Assembly (NCBI RefSeq): GCF_932526225.1
Contig: NC_064035.1
Location: 11,147,296 to 11,211,295 of the forward strand
Direction: 5' to 3'
Source of the DNA: Nematostella vectensis
Lineage: Eukaryota > Cnidaria > Anthozoa > Actiniaria > Edwardsiidae
Length of the DNA stretch: 64,000 bases
Both the position numbers and the translations under genes were made by a program. Positions 47,748 through 59,284 of this stretch are shown here, in pieces. Position 1 is the first letter of the stretch. Every line of letters starts with the position of its first letter. Under the pieces are notes generated by a model. That model did not search any database. It saw nothing but the letters and a program-made list of their open reading frames with translations, and was not told the DNA's origin.

Positions 47748-48877
47748 ATGGCGGGCGACGGTGAACGTATGCAGCATTTTAAACTTTCCCAAGAGGTATT
47801 TTAAACCTTCTACAGCAAATCTTCGAAGTCAATTTTATTCTAACTATGATTCTTTTGTAGATTGCTGACCTCAAGGTTATAAAATCCGAGTTAGAAACGC
47901 TTAGACCAAACAGTGTAAGTTTTTCCCATGCGCGGGGCTAGCAAAAAACCATGTCTCTGAAGCATCCAATGGTTTGTTTTTTGTCGATCTTACATGTGAT
48001 CTCTATTGTGCAATCAATCTTTACACAGTAAAAAAAGTTGTGATTTGGGTTGAGTTTTATTCTTAAAGACGATCGAACAATAATTTCAAATAGTTTCAAT
48101 TGAAATAAAATTGAGTATAATCAAACAACTGTGGAACACATTTAAGCGTTTGATTTAAGTATGTTTGATTGGCCAAAAAAGTCGCGAATTCGGTTTTGTT
48201 CTATTACAGAACATAAACCAATCATGTGATTGCGTTTGGTTATCTTTTGTAGTTAAAATATTGGGTTAGTGTAAAGCGTCTAAAAATATATATTTTTTTT
48301 GTTTTTACCCTTAGCGAGTCTATGTCAAAAATGATGGTGGTAATATTTTCTACAAGGCAAACAGAGCTGAGACGTGTGCAAACTATAAAAGTGAGAGTCT
48401 TACTCTAGGCTATTCTGTGTGACAAACTGTGACAAATACTGCCAAAAAAATTTCAATACAAATGTGAAAACAGCTCTGCATTCATTTTTTTTAATTAAAT
48501 GTAGGCCAATGTCTTGTCATTACAGGTTCTCTCAAGTTGTTCCTGCTTGTTTTATCATTTGAGTCTCTCAGGAGTCACGGTCTATACAAATACAAATCCT
48601 GGAAGAACTAAATTGACTAAAGAAATACTTAAAGAAACTTGTGACTTTCTTGACTTTGATCTATTGTATTGCATATAACGTTAATCTCCTTTACAATATT
48701 ATGACAAATACTTTTTTAGAATAAGTAGGTGACATTTCTCTTGATAGTATCCTCTGAAGAGCTATGTGTCTATAACATTTTTTGACTGTGATAAATCTTA
48801 TTGTCATTTTAGAAATTCTTGCTGAGAAAATGAAGGAAAAAGAACATATTGAGAACCTGCTCATGGAGAAGCTATAA
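47748..48877 (+). CDS. ASDURF: ASDURF-like prefoldin subunit, 80 aa, four exons
   Basis: Exons 47748-47795 (48 nt), 47861-47914 (54), 48315-48390 (76), 48813-48877 (65, stop included). The frame is continuous through phases 0, 0 and 1 with consensus GT-AG sites. The 80-residue product is two coiled-coil helices joined by a beta segment (RVYVKNDGGNIFYKANRAET), a beta-type prefoldin layout. This matches human ASDURF, where KVY, SNIFF and ADRTE occupy the same places. In mammals ASDURF is an upstream ORF on the ASNSD1 mRNA and a PAQosome prefoldin-like subunit; no ASNSD1 coding sequence is seen downstream here. Start ATG chosen as first in the exon after gaaaaataaag; cytosolic role inferred from homology. 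Confidence 0.82.
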
Positions 48878-48879
48878 TA

Positions 48880-49590
48880 TTTGATTGTTGTCTGGACGAC
48901 TCAGTTCCGCAAGCAATGGTGAAAGATGCTTGGGTCCCTAAATAGGGTAGAGCTAGTAATTACTGATATGACTGGAAAAAGTACAGACAAGCTTAGAAGA
49001 CCAAGGTGGTCTTTGTAGGCTATATGGAAACATGGATGTATGTATGTGGTATGCCTCAACAAGCCTACAATGAGCCCTTCACCAGTTCTCCAACAAAGGG
49101 CTCAAAATGTGAGCAGAAATACTCGTTTTCCAGAGGGGTTCTACATAACACTTCTACCCTCTGTTACCCATGTACTACTAGAATCATCGGTAACAACATC
49201 TTATAAATCAGAATTGAGCATGTTAATTACATGTTATGTATACATTGCCCAAAATGAATGGTTGTTCTTGCTTCATGTGGCAAATTTGTTCTGTATTCAA
49301 ATTCCCTACTTTCTTATGATGTGAGGGATACTTTATTTAAATTCATGCTGAAAAAATGTTTGCAACAAAGTAATTTTAGGCATTGACTTACTGTACAGCA
49401 TTAAAACCATACTGTACAAAAGATGACTGATTTGTTGGATAATAAGGGAGTCATAAAGAAAATTATAGCTTGATCTAGTTCTTAGCATTTGCCAAAATGT
49501 GACAGTTCGCCGGTAAAACGCTGCCATTTCAAAACAAAAAAAGCTGGTTTAACCGCGCGGTACTGGAACTAGTCTTGTGTTTTTCAGCAC
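48880..49590. other. No coding sequence seen after ASDURF-like gene
   Basis: Contains the ASDURF-like 3' untranslated region. Short open frames up to 94 codons have no recognisable domain. No asparagine synthetase-like motif noticed. Confidence 0.5.
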
Positions 49591-49593
49591 TGT

Positions 49594-50000
49594 CTAGTAG
49601 TAGTAGCTTTATTTTAAGAGGGTAACACTTAAAAGTGTGAAAAGTGTGATACACTTATAAACTTGTGGCCCTCCGTAAAAAAAAACAGCAATCAAATTAA
49701 AATAATTATAAAAATCAATAACAAAACATATAATATTCATAGTTAAATAGATTGAAAACCAAGTCCGAAGCTTGACATTGGGAGATAGTATTGAAAGCCG
49801 CACTGGATGACCGCGTTTTCAATTTTCCCGGTAGGTTGTTCCATGGTTTCGTCGCTGTCACCCTAACAGTCCCCCCCCCCCCCCCCCCCCCCCCGTAAAC
49901 TCATGCGAATATTTTGGGAAAATGAAATTGACCCCACCACACCTAGTATTTACATTGTGTACAGAATTGTTAAATGGAAAATCTCTGTCACGCAAAGGAG
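49594..50000 (-). mobile_element. 5'-truncated LINE tail fragment
   Basis: On the minus strand a short stretch reads TKPWNNLPGKIENAV (about 49850-49800), typical of the C-terminus of LINE reverse transcriptases. It then runs through AT-rich sequence to aataaagctactactacta at 49617-49597. A trinucleotide tail after AATAAA is the same architecture as the 41.3 kb LINE. A 24-base C run (49871-49894) interrupts it. Confidence 0.5.
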
Positions 50001-50112
50001 CTGTTCAACAAATAAGTAAATAAATAAGGATATCGTTAGAAGAGAGAGTATCGTAACATTTAACGTAAGGTTTTACTATTATACTGTATGATAGAGAAGC
50101 CACCAAAGAAAA

Positions 50113-50208
50113 ATAACGCAATCTGTAGTTGGCTAACCAATGGGATAACGCAATCTGTAGTTGGCTAACCAATGGGATAACGCAATCTGTAGTTAGCTAA
50201 CCAATGGG
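50113..50208 (+). promoter_or_regulatory. Three tandem 32-bp units with CCAAT boxes
   Basis: Three copies of ataacgcaatctgtagttgg ctaaccaatggg at 50113, 50145 and 50177 (the third has one change). Each holds a CCAAT box in the strong form CCAATGGG, at 50137-50141, 50169-50173 and 50201-50205, that is 137-205 bp before the TPPP start codon. The spacing fits a promoter; NF-Y binding is inferred. Confidence 0.65.
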
Positions 50209-50341
50209 ATAACGTATCTAGTTTATTAAAAGGGTCACGGTTTGTCTTATCTATTGACATTCCGGGCCTAGCTGGATCTGTTTTCCAGTTCAAGTGATTC
50301 ACTTCCTCTAAAAGTTGATTTCCCATCCAATCCCACATAGA

Positions 50342-51723
50342 ATGTCGGACGAGAAACTGCATGAAATATTTAAATCATTTTGCGCATTTGGAGCTGGCTG
50401 TAAGGATGCACAGCCACTCATGGATAACGCTAAATTCGCCAAACTCTTCCGAGATCTAAAGATCTACGACAAGAAATTCACGCAAATTGATAGCGACATC
50501 ATTTTTAATAGACCAGAAGTTAAATCGTAAGTATTCTATTTTTAGTTTATATGAATTACCACCAATTCTTTATTCATTTTTTTATTCCACAGGAAATCTG
50601 AGAGGAAAGTTAATTTTAGTCAATTCAAGGCCGCGTTAAGTTTATGCGCCGAGAAGAAGTATGGTAAACGCGAAGATGTGATCAAACTGGTTGATAAGAT
50701 ATGTGAAGGAAAAGGGCCTGTCGCAAGCAAAACCACGGTAACTTTTACTTATGACTGCTTACTTTCTAATTCTAGATACACAAAATGCGTTGAAACAAGA
50801 ACGTTAAAAACGCTTTTTGTTTCTTTGAAACCTGAAGTTAATATATATATATTTTCAAAATTCCCATACTAGATTTTGGTTTATTTTCACCCCAAAATGC
50901 TAACGTCTCGTTGGACCCCATATTTGTATCAGCGTCAGTATAAGAATTCTTATATTTATCTGATATAACAGAGACTGTTTTCTTTGTTAATGTAAGAATA
51001 TGGTATCTGGCTCTTTCGCTTTCTTACTGTTACCGCCACGAGGCTAGCTTTCTCAGATGTCGTGAATACCTTTTGGCAATCTTGTGGTAATGTTGGTTAT
51101 AATGCAGTGGTTGTGTGGTCACTTGAAAACAGTTGCTGAACACAACAGATGTTATTTCTAGAAATACCGACTTATTTGTTAAAAAGAAATCTGTGCATGT
51201 GCTCTCATTTATTTATTTATTATACTATCTATAAATGATATCATTAATAACATAATTGTTCGTTCATTGTATTGCTATTTATAGTGATGCTGAGTACGTT
51301 ACTCTGTTTCTTTCAGTTTCATGCTTGACGGTTGATATCATAACAGTTCGTTTGAGTCATATCTTAAACCACCTATACTGCTACTAAGTTTTCACATTTT
51401 AAATCTAATCTCTTTAGATGGCATCTTAGCTATGACTTTCGTGGCTACAACCAAATACTAGACTCCTATCAATTTGACAGATATCGCGTGATCTTTTGCG
51501 AAGCTTTTTACCTTTTCATTCTTTTCCTTTCCAGAAAGTCGTGAAAGCGGGCGCGGTTGACCGTCTTACCGACACGCGAAAGTACACCGGTTCCCACAAG
51601 GAGCGATTTGATGAGACTGGGAAAGGGCGTGGCATCGAGGGGAGGGTTGATAGAGACGCCCATGCCGAGGCGGGATATGTCGGAAATTATAGGGGCAGAG
51701 ATACGTATGACCAGACACACTAG
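50342..51723 (+). CDS. TPPP: Tubulin polymerization-promoting protein (p25-alpha)
   Basis: Exons 50342-50526 (185 nt), 50593-50737 (145), 51535-51723 (189, TAG). The product is 172 residues. It binds and bundles microtubules in the cytoplasm and is linked to cilia in most animals. Visible family marks: an EF-hand-like N-terminal part (residues 1-60), [40 protein letters not shown], the Gly-rich RGIEGRVDR motif and a C-terminal [16 protein letters not shown]. The length matches the short TPPP3-type form without the N-terminal extension of mammalian TPPP. Start chosen at the first ATG after the promoter-like repeats (context atagaATGtc). A possible AATAAA signal lies at 52085-52090. Confidence 0.96.
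50738..51534 (+). other. TPPP intron 2, nothing else seen
   Basis: AT-rich intron of 797 bp with TTTA-type simple stretches. No repeat array or RNA gene noticed. Confidence 0.6.
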
Positions 51724-52084
51724 AAAAGCTCAAGCTGTGTGAGAATACAGAACGCAGACAAAGGGTGTTTTTCATGGATTCAGTATAGTAGCGGGAGCTT
51801 TGACTATAAAAGGTTCTTCGAGTATATATACTTTTTTATTACTAATATTTAATGCTAAGGTTGGAGCCAATAAGTAGTTGTTCTAAAACTATTCAACCCT
51901 TGGTGTGACTTTAATAACGCATGTATTCTAAGGTTGTACCAAGCCCGCTTATGTCGCTTTGGAAATCGATCCGAGTCTCATCGCATCGACTGCTTTTCGC
52001 AAAATCATCAACCAAATTTTACCATGATTTCATGATTCATTATCCTTTATAAAGCTAACCAGTACTGTTCGAATACCAAGAGTT

Positions 52085-52090
52085 AATAAA
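52085..52090 (+). terminator. Likely TPPP polyadenylation signal
   Basis: AATAAA 362 nt after the TPPP stop, the first canonical hexamer downstream. Confidence 0.5.
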
Positions 52091-52357
52091 AGGCTTAAAC
52101 ATGCAGACATTGACTCGCAATTTCGCGTATAGTCTTTCATATCAATTATTTGCATTTGAAGAATTACCTATACATTCCGAATTCGCCGTTGACTTAATAC
52201 ATTTTATAGTTTAGCGATCCCTCCCTCTTCATTTTAACGTTTAAACTCCCGCCCCTCTAAACTTCTTTCATGCATTCTTTCTTATGCCCGGACCAAGTTT
52301 CCGAAGTAATCAACCAACTCCACTGATGCCGGGGGGCGTAACCTAGTCACGGCTTAG

Positions 52358-52506
52358 GCCTGGTGCACACTAGTGACATAACGACATCGGCGCGCGCACT
52401 CTGTTAAGACCGACATAACGACATTCGTTATGCCCATGTCGTTATGTCGGGCTTACGTCAAAATGTCGAACCATTCACACTTGAGCATCACTAGTGTGCA
52501 CCAGGC
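52358..52506. mobile_element. 149-bp MITE with 19-bp perfect TIRs
   Basis: gcctggtgcacactagtga (52358-52376) is exactly inverted at 52488-52506. The interior has a nested palindrome of gacataacgacat, with three direct or inverted copies around 52414-52450, so the transcript or single strand would form a two-level hairpin. No clear target duplication. No coding content. Confidence 0.85.
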
Positions 52507-53053
52507 ATGGGCATTCGTGTTTACATGATTTGTTGTGTTTGCTTTTTTTTTTTGGTTGCTGTTTGTTCCATGTACAATCAACATGCAAAGGTCATTTTGT
52601 TTGTTCGTTTATTTGAACAATATGTATTTGGTGGATATGTTAAACAGGATTTACTTCAAGTTGTGGCATCAATCGGTCCACCTAAGAGAAAAACGAAAAA
52701 AAATGGTAAATTTAAAAGAATAAAATCATAAACCTGATATAAAACCTGATATAATTTCTTTTCAAAAGACTGTGTGCACCAGTATTCTTCTTCCACGTCC
52801 ATGGAAAAATCCATGTTAACGAGCGCTCGTATCCACGCGTTTCAAAGCCATAGAGTGTACGTTTTCCATAGAATGTCACTAGATATTACCCCCTTCCGCT
52901 TACCCTATATCTAAATGGTTTCTGTTTACCCCTTCTAAAATACATCATTTTAGCTTTCTCATTGAGTGGACATAGAAAATGGTCGACTTGATGGACTCCG
53001 AGTATGAGCTTTTTCAGTGGAGGAGAGGTTCTAAATTGTCACCATGCCTCACC

Positions 53054-56000
53054 TCATTGGAGGAGATAGACTTGATTGATGACATCAGTGCCCCCGACAC
53101 CGCTCCAGCAGAGTTCAGACTCGCCGTATTTTGCGTAATCAGCGTCCGATGGTCCCACCCAGCACTCTCCGTAGAACTGAATGGCGAACTTTGAATATCT
53201 ATGAATTGACATAAAGACTTGTTGAGGGGCGGATCTAGGGAAGGGGTGGTGGGGGTTGTAGCCCCCTGTACGAGATAAAAAGTATGATAAGTGTTACGTC
53301 AGATGGATAATAAGTGTTACGTCAGATGGATGATAAGTGTTACGTCAGATGGATGATAAGTGTTACGTCAGATGGATGATAAGTGTTACGTCAGATGAAT
53401 GATAAGTGATACGTCAGATGGATGATAATTGATACGTCAGATAGATGATAAGTGTTACGTCAGATGGATGATAAGTGTTACGTCACATGAATGATAAGTG
53501 ATACGTCAGATGGATGATAAGTGTTACGTCAGATGGATGATAAGTGTTACGTCAGATGGATGATAAGTGTTACGTCAGATGGATGATAAGTGTTACGTCA
53601 GATGAATGATAAGTGTTACGTCAGATGGATGATAAGTGTTACGTCAGATGAATGATAAGTGATATGTCAGATGGATGATAATTGATACGTCAGATAGATG
53701 ATAAGTGTTACGTCAGATGGATGATAAGTGATACGTCAGATGGATGATAAGTGTTACGTCAGATGGATGATAAGTGATACGTCAGATGGATGATAAGTGT
53801 TACGTCACATGAATGATAAGTGATACGTCAGATGGATGATAAGTGATACGTCAGATGGATGATAAGTGTTGCGTCAGATGAATGATAAGTGATTCGTCAG
53901 ATAAGTGAAAAGTGTTTCGTCAGATGAATGATAATCGTGACGTCAGATAGTGATAAGTGATACGTCAGATAAGTGAAAAGTGTTTCGTCAGATGGATGAT
54001 AATTGTGACGTGATAAGTGTTACGTAATTACTAACATACTGTGATAAGAGTAAACGCGGCTGGGGTTTAATTAATTTATTAAAATCTGCCACAGATCTAA
54101 ATTACAAGTGAATTATGAATAATAATAAAATACGATAAAATGAATAAACCCCCACTTGGGAGGGTGGGCGTGGTAAAAAGCTAAGAGTGCTCTCAGTTGA
54201 ACAGGATGGTGAACTGAGCAATCACACCACATGCTTGAGATTAAATATCGTATAACCTGGCATTACCAACATGCCATTCTCATTGGTGTACTAATTGATC
54301 TACGTTAATAATTACCCATTGACAGGTCGAAATTAACACAGATGAATAAGAAGTGTTACGTCAGATGAATTATAATTGTGACGTCAGATGAATAATAAGT
54401 GTTACGTCAGTTAAATGATAAGTGTTGGGTCAGATGGATGATGTGTAACGTAAAATGAACGATGAGTGTAACGTCATATGATTAATAATTGTTACGTCAA
54501 ATGAATAATAAGTGTTACGTCAGATGAATGATAAGTGTTGCGTCAGATGGATGATGTGTAACGTAAAATGAACGATGAGTGTGACGTCAGATGAATGATA
54601 AGTGCAACGTCAGATGAATAATAAGTGTTACGTCAGATCAATAATAACTGCGAAGTTAGCACTTAATAAGTTTAAGCCTCTTTTATTTTCTCCTTCAAAG
54701 GAAAAGTAAGGCAAAAGTATTATAGGTTCCCACAAGATCATCCAGCACCATCACGAAACATGAAACCAGCACAATACTGCTGTGAGTTACCCCAGCAATG
54801 TTCGAGTTTAAATAGGCGGCTATTCTTCTTGCAGCTTATTGTTTAACTTACCCCGCTTCCTTGGCTTCCTTTTCACATTTGTCGACCACACTGGTCTTCA
54901 TGTCGCTCCACACTATCTCTGATCGGAGGTTCTTTATCATTTTTGGAAATACCCTGTTGCTTCCCTTGTCTTTAAAGCAGCCAAGGTTCTTGTACTTAAT
55001 GGCACCTCCATTTTGATTCTCTAAAATTTTGACAATTTGAATCAGCAAACCCTTTCTTTATTTTCTAATGAATAACCTATTTCGGTACCAATAATGGCAC
55101 TATTTTCTAATGTATATATTTTAACAGAATAGTTTTTATGCAGGAGTTATATGTCAGGGTTTTATCAATGAGGCTATTTACCGATTTTACAGTGTTTTCC
55201 TTAAAAGTCATCGCCGCATTCGCAACGATAGCCGCCATCGCTGTTCACACACTTCCCTCCATTCTTACAAGGTTTCGTTGTCATACACTCATTAACGTCT
55301 AAAACAGTCCAAATTATTGTGTCATAGGAAGCTGCAACAAGGCAAAATACAATGTACAAACAGTTTGTAAAATAAAAACTTTCAAAAGAAGCTGTGACAA
55401 GGCAAAATCTCCTTGTTTTTTATTTTCTTCTATTACCATTTTCACAGTTTTTTTCCGATAAATCCCTCAGTGCACTTGCGCGTGTAGCCGCCTTTGTTGT
55501 TGATGCAACTTGCACCGTTCTTGCAGGGTTTCTTTGTTACACACTCATTTACGTCTGAAACAGTTTGTAAAATATTAACTTTCAGAAGAAGCTGTGACAT
55601 ACAAGGCAAAATCTTTTCGTTTTGTTCTTATTCCTTACCATTTTCACAGTTTTTCCCGGTGAATCCCGAAGTACACTTGCACGTGTAGCCGCCTTTGTTG
55701 TTGATGCAACTTGCACCGTTCTTGCAGGGTTTCTTTGTTACACACTCATTTACGTCTGAAACAGTTTGTAAAATATTAACTTTCAGAAGAAGCTGTGACA
55801 TACAAGGCAAAATCTTTTCGTTTTGTTCTTATTCCTTACCATTTTCACAGTTTTTCCCGGTGAATCCCGAAGTACACTTGCACGTGTAGCCGCCTTCGTT
55901 GTTGATGCAGCTCGCATCGTTCTTGCAGGGTTTCTTTGTTACACACTCATTTACGTCACAGTTCTTGACCCGGATGTTATAGCTGTACCTACAACACTTG

Positions 56001-56230
56001 TCCTGCCAGTCAAAGCACACCTTGCGATAGACCACGCCCTCAGCCACCTTGGGGTGAGTACCATTGAGCCATCCAGGGGCGTGCGTCTGGCATCGGTTCT
56101 TTGGCACACAGGACGAGGCTATTGCCGTACCTGCATCGCCACTAAAGCGATACCAGGCTTTTTCCTTTTTCATTTCTACCCGGTCACATTTTGGATGGAA
56201 GTTCCGAATGAAATTTTGCGATCTTTGCCG
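53054..56230 (-). CDS. D8C/EGF secreted protein, 5'-partial, two broken EGF exons
   Basis: Exons in transcript order: A 56230-55840 (D8C domain plus EGF 1), B 55755-55639 (EGF 2), C 55554-55437 and D 55298-55182 (damaged EGFs), E 55020-54852, F 53198-53054 (stop TGA 53056-53054). Exon A has CDRVEMKKEKAWYRFSGDAG, CVPKNRCQTHAPGWLNGTHP and KCCRYSYNIRVKNC, as in the uromodulin/GP2/OIT3 D8C domain, then DVNECVTKKPC, a calcium-binding-type EGF. E and F join as KEAG-YSKFAIQFYGECW and form one domain (LGCFKDKG at its start, ELCWSGVGGTD near its end) that I know from cnidarian secreted proteins but cannot name. EGF exons are phase 1-1, so A-B-E-F keeps frame (273 residues). The signal peptide exon was not found, and the 5' boundary at 56230 is uncertain. 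Confidence 0.85.
53275..54020. repeat. 23-bp minisatellite, about 32 copies
   Basis: The unit is gtgttacgtcagatggatgataa (23 bp, written as 20 + taa), with gtgatacgtcag and tcacatgaatg variants. It lies in the intron between exons E and F of the D8C/EGF gene. Each unit carries tacgtca, a CRE-like half site. Confidence 0.95.
54021..54334. other. About 310-bp non-repeat segment splitting the 23-bp array
   Basis: Unique-looking AT-rich sequence between two stretches of the same minisatellite. It may be an inserted element. I see no terminal inverted repeats. Confidence 0.5.
54335..54650. repeat. Degenerate second part of the 23-bp minisatellite
   Basis: About 13 diverged copies (gtgttacgtcagatgaatga type) including two duplicated blocks with gatgatgtgtaacgtaaaat (near 54438 and 54549). 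Confidence 0.88.
55437..55956 (-). repeat. 201-bp tandem duplication of an EGF exon plus intron
   Basis: The EGF starts at 55554, 55755 and 55956 are exactly 201 bp apart, the unit being a 117 nt EGF exon plus 84 nt of intron. Two neighbouring units are nearly identical even in the intron (same 64-codon opposite-strand frame at 55494-55688 and 55695-55889), so duplication or gene conversion is recent. Confidence 0.93.
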
Positions 56231-57570
56231 CTGAATGTCTTGTAGGATTTACATACTGTTGAAATTAGACGAATTCAAATTTTGTTGTCACACAAAAGTT
56301 ATCGTTTGAATGAAATAACAGACAGACAAACTTTTTCTATAAACTGTCTTCTCCCCCGGTTATTCAATTCAATTAAATTTTATTCGAATTAACAAGCCAA
56401 ACCCAACCGCGATTAAACTTTTTTATGTTTTATTTATTTGTTATTTTTGAGTAGCTTGTAATGACTAAAAAATACATAAGATAACGACAAAAACAGTAAA
56501 CCTACCGTCCGTAGCCTTCAAGCTGATTGAGATCTAAACGTGCCCAAATGACAAGATAATTCAAATTAGTTATGTATAAATCAGTTTTGATAAAAGAATA
56601 AGTGATCATTTCACGAGATGATATTAACAAGTTCAAACAATTATCTTATAATCGGTAATGTAAATATGTTAAGACGCCAAAGAAAAGACGTTTTTATTAC
56701 ACGCCATCCCTGCCATCGAATGTCATTCAGCCCAGCAAACTATCAGAATACCTTTTAATGATTCTGATGTGTGTTCTGATGAGCCAGGATAACGTTAAAA
56801 AAGTCAACACAGTTAACGGAGATAATCGATGTTTATTTTATTGGACTAAAATTGCTTTTTAAATTTACGGCAGCTGCTAGACAATTTATTAGCCGCAATA
56901 AACACCTTCCAGCTGATTTAATTGGTTCCATTTTTAAAGAAAAAGACACTGGCTAAAGCCACTAATATGGAGAGACGTAGGGCCTTTCTGATGCCCTAAC
57001 TTGTAAAATATGATGTGTAATACACACTTTGCCATATAGCTACTTTACTTAACTAAATAACAGAGTAGCGAATACAATAAGTGCGCACTTCATCGTGATA
57101 AAATCTGCGGAAAAAGCCATCATTTTTTTTTAGAATTTTATAAAAGCTTAAAAAAAGTATTTCGAGACTTTCATTTCGTCAGAAACACTCACCAACCCTC
57201 ATAATAATCACAAACGAACCCAAAAAATTAGATAAAAAGGATGAATAAAAAAGAATTTAAATTCAGTTTTTTTTACAAAAATTTAAAAGGACGAAGGAAA
57301 ATGGCACACAATCAATAAAAGAGTCCTCGAATTTACTATTATGAATTGTTATACTTCAGCTGCGAACGAGATATAGGACCAATTTTGTGTTTCTTGTTTA
57401 GCATGACGTGGGGCGTCGTTCCCAAAACTTGAGCGCATTTCATGTCCTAGGCCTCGGATGAAACCATACCTATTTGGTGTACGTACCTTCGTCACGTTTG
57501 CTGAGCTGACTACCAGGAGAGATTTACCGCAAACTGAACCAGCGCGCAAATCAATTTGCTGTTTCTCTCT
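56231..57570. other. Upstream of D8C exon, 5' exons not found
   Basis: AT-rich. The rest of the D8C/EGF gene (signal peptide) should lie here or beyond. A 77-codon minus frame at 57349-57582 is not a convincing secreted N-terminus. Confidence 0.45.
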
Positions 57571-57571
57571 T

Positions 57572-59160
57572 ATATATGCCAATCACCCCAAATGAGACTA
57601 ACGGCCAATTAATCTAATTCTTTATTAGTCTAGTTAAACAGGTAAAAGCTCCTCTCGGGCTGTTACAAAGCGTAATTAAATTAAAGCGCAATTAAATCAA
57701 TTTAAATTAATTTTTTAGCTTTGTTAAAACATTACCTAGTACCTTCGTTTATTATAGATGAAATAATTATAGTTTGCATTTGATACACAAGAAACCGTAT
57801 CAGTTATTAGAAGCATTACTAAATCGTGCATATGGCACCTCGTTGGTCTGGCATCCGTAAACGTTTTAGTGGCATCTCAAAAAGATCGCACGTGCCATGT
57901 TTCTTATTTTCCATGAGGCTTTTAGAAATTTGATACAGAAAGTAGGAGCGGATTTCTACTTCTATGTAAGACAAAAAAAGAAAAAACAAGTTGCAAAAGG
58001 GGCGGCACCCAGAAAAATTGATACGCAGCAAAATGTGTTAATGGTTGCTCGAGGCTGTTTTTTTTTTCTGCCCTAACAAATCAAGGTAATTGGTAAGTAC
58101 AATAAGGCTAAGTGTATACGATAAAACCTGTCAGGACTCAAAATGATTTTCAACACTTTCTTTTATCATACATCAATTCATTTTTCCCTATTCAGGCCAC
58201 TCGAAAAGCACGTAAACTCTAACTACAATTGTTTTCTAGCCAATCACAGGAGAACTTAAATCTCATCCCCAAGATGAATATTTTACAGCATTTTTATCAT
58301 GCGCTCTTTTCGGGTTTCCGGTATTTACTTCATAAGACACGAAAGAAGAAACCTGACACTTTTTTCTTTGTCTGGTAAAGACATTTTTTACTAGCCATTC
58401 TTCCAGGCCTTAGCCAGATTAACCGTAAATATTTTCAATAAACGTTGTCAGTGCAAATGGCATTTGGCAAATAGCAGTTACAAGACCAATCACTGCTTAT
58501 GGGTATAATTATTTGTAAGAATAAAGATGAAAAGTATTATAATCGCAAAAATTATCCACATTATCCTGCATTCAGTAGAAATTCGACGTGTTCCATGGTA
58601 TTTTTCGATCTTAGAACTGCCATTCGACAATTGGCATTCGCCATTTGCACTGACAACATATTTTGGAATAGGTGTATATGCCAATCACCTCGAATGAGGC
58701 TAACGGCCTATTAATCTAACTCTTTATTAGCCTATACTTATTTCTTTTTGACCGCTTTAAACCTTTCTGATTGATACGAAGCGTAATCAATTTTATTTTA
58801 AATTAAGAAAAAAATTTTGAAAAATTTTTGTTTTGTTTTGTTAAAACATTACCAAGTTTATTATTGATGGAATAGTTATAGTTAGCCTTTAATACACTTT
58901 AAAATGTATTTCTTATGTCAAGAGAACCACAACAATGTATCATTGGAAGCAAGACTACTGTGGCACCTCGTGGGTCTGTCATTTGTAAGCTTTAGTGGCA
59001 TCTCCAAATAGTCTTTTTCGGTTGCCGTTTAATTCATAAGACACGAAAGAAGGACCTGACACTCAACTTACACTCGGGCAAGCAACACTATCGCCTCCGA
59101 AGCAACACTATCGCCTCCTTTCTTTTTGATAAAGAGAATTTTTTACTAGCCATTTATGGA
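57572..59160. repeat. Diverged tandem duplication, about 0.7-1.1 kb offset
   Basis: Matching landmarks in the same order: tatatgccaatcacc at 57572 and 58675; ctttattag at 57618 and 58720; tttgttaaaacattacc at 57719 and about 58837; gcacctcgt at 57834 and 58963; ataagacacgaaagaa at 58332 and 59036; tttttactagccat at 58385 and 59141. The shrinking offset means deletions in the second copy. Nothing coding recognised. Confidence 0.8.
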
Positions 59161-59284
59161 TTTAGGTTACAAAACCCGGCTAAAAATAAATTAAATCTAG
59201 AAAGATATGATATGATCCATAAATACACATTTCATATTCTTTTACAAACAACAGAATTATAGTATTTGCCTTTCTAATTTTACA

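Noticed and set aside
52979..53194. 71-codon plus-strand ORF
   Set aside because: It is the opposite strand of exon F of the D8C/EGF gene, which has domain similarity, matching phase and an acceptor.
54660..54840. Plus-strand Cys-containing frame (YRFPQDHPAPS, CCELPQQC)
   Set aside because: Short, without splice sites or homologs I recognise, and within an intron of the minus-strand gene.
55494..55889. Two identical 64-codon plus-strand ORFs
   Set aside because: Opposite-strand shadows of duplicated EGF exons and introns.
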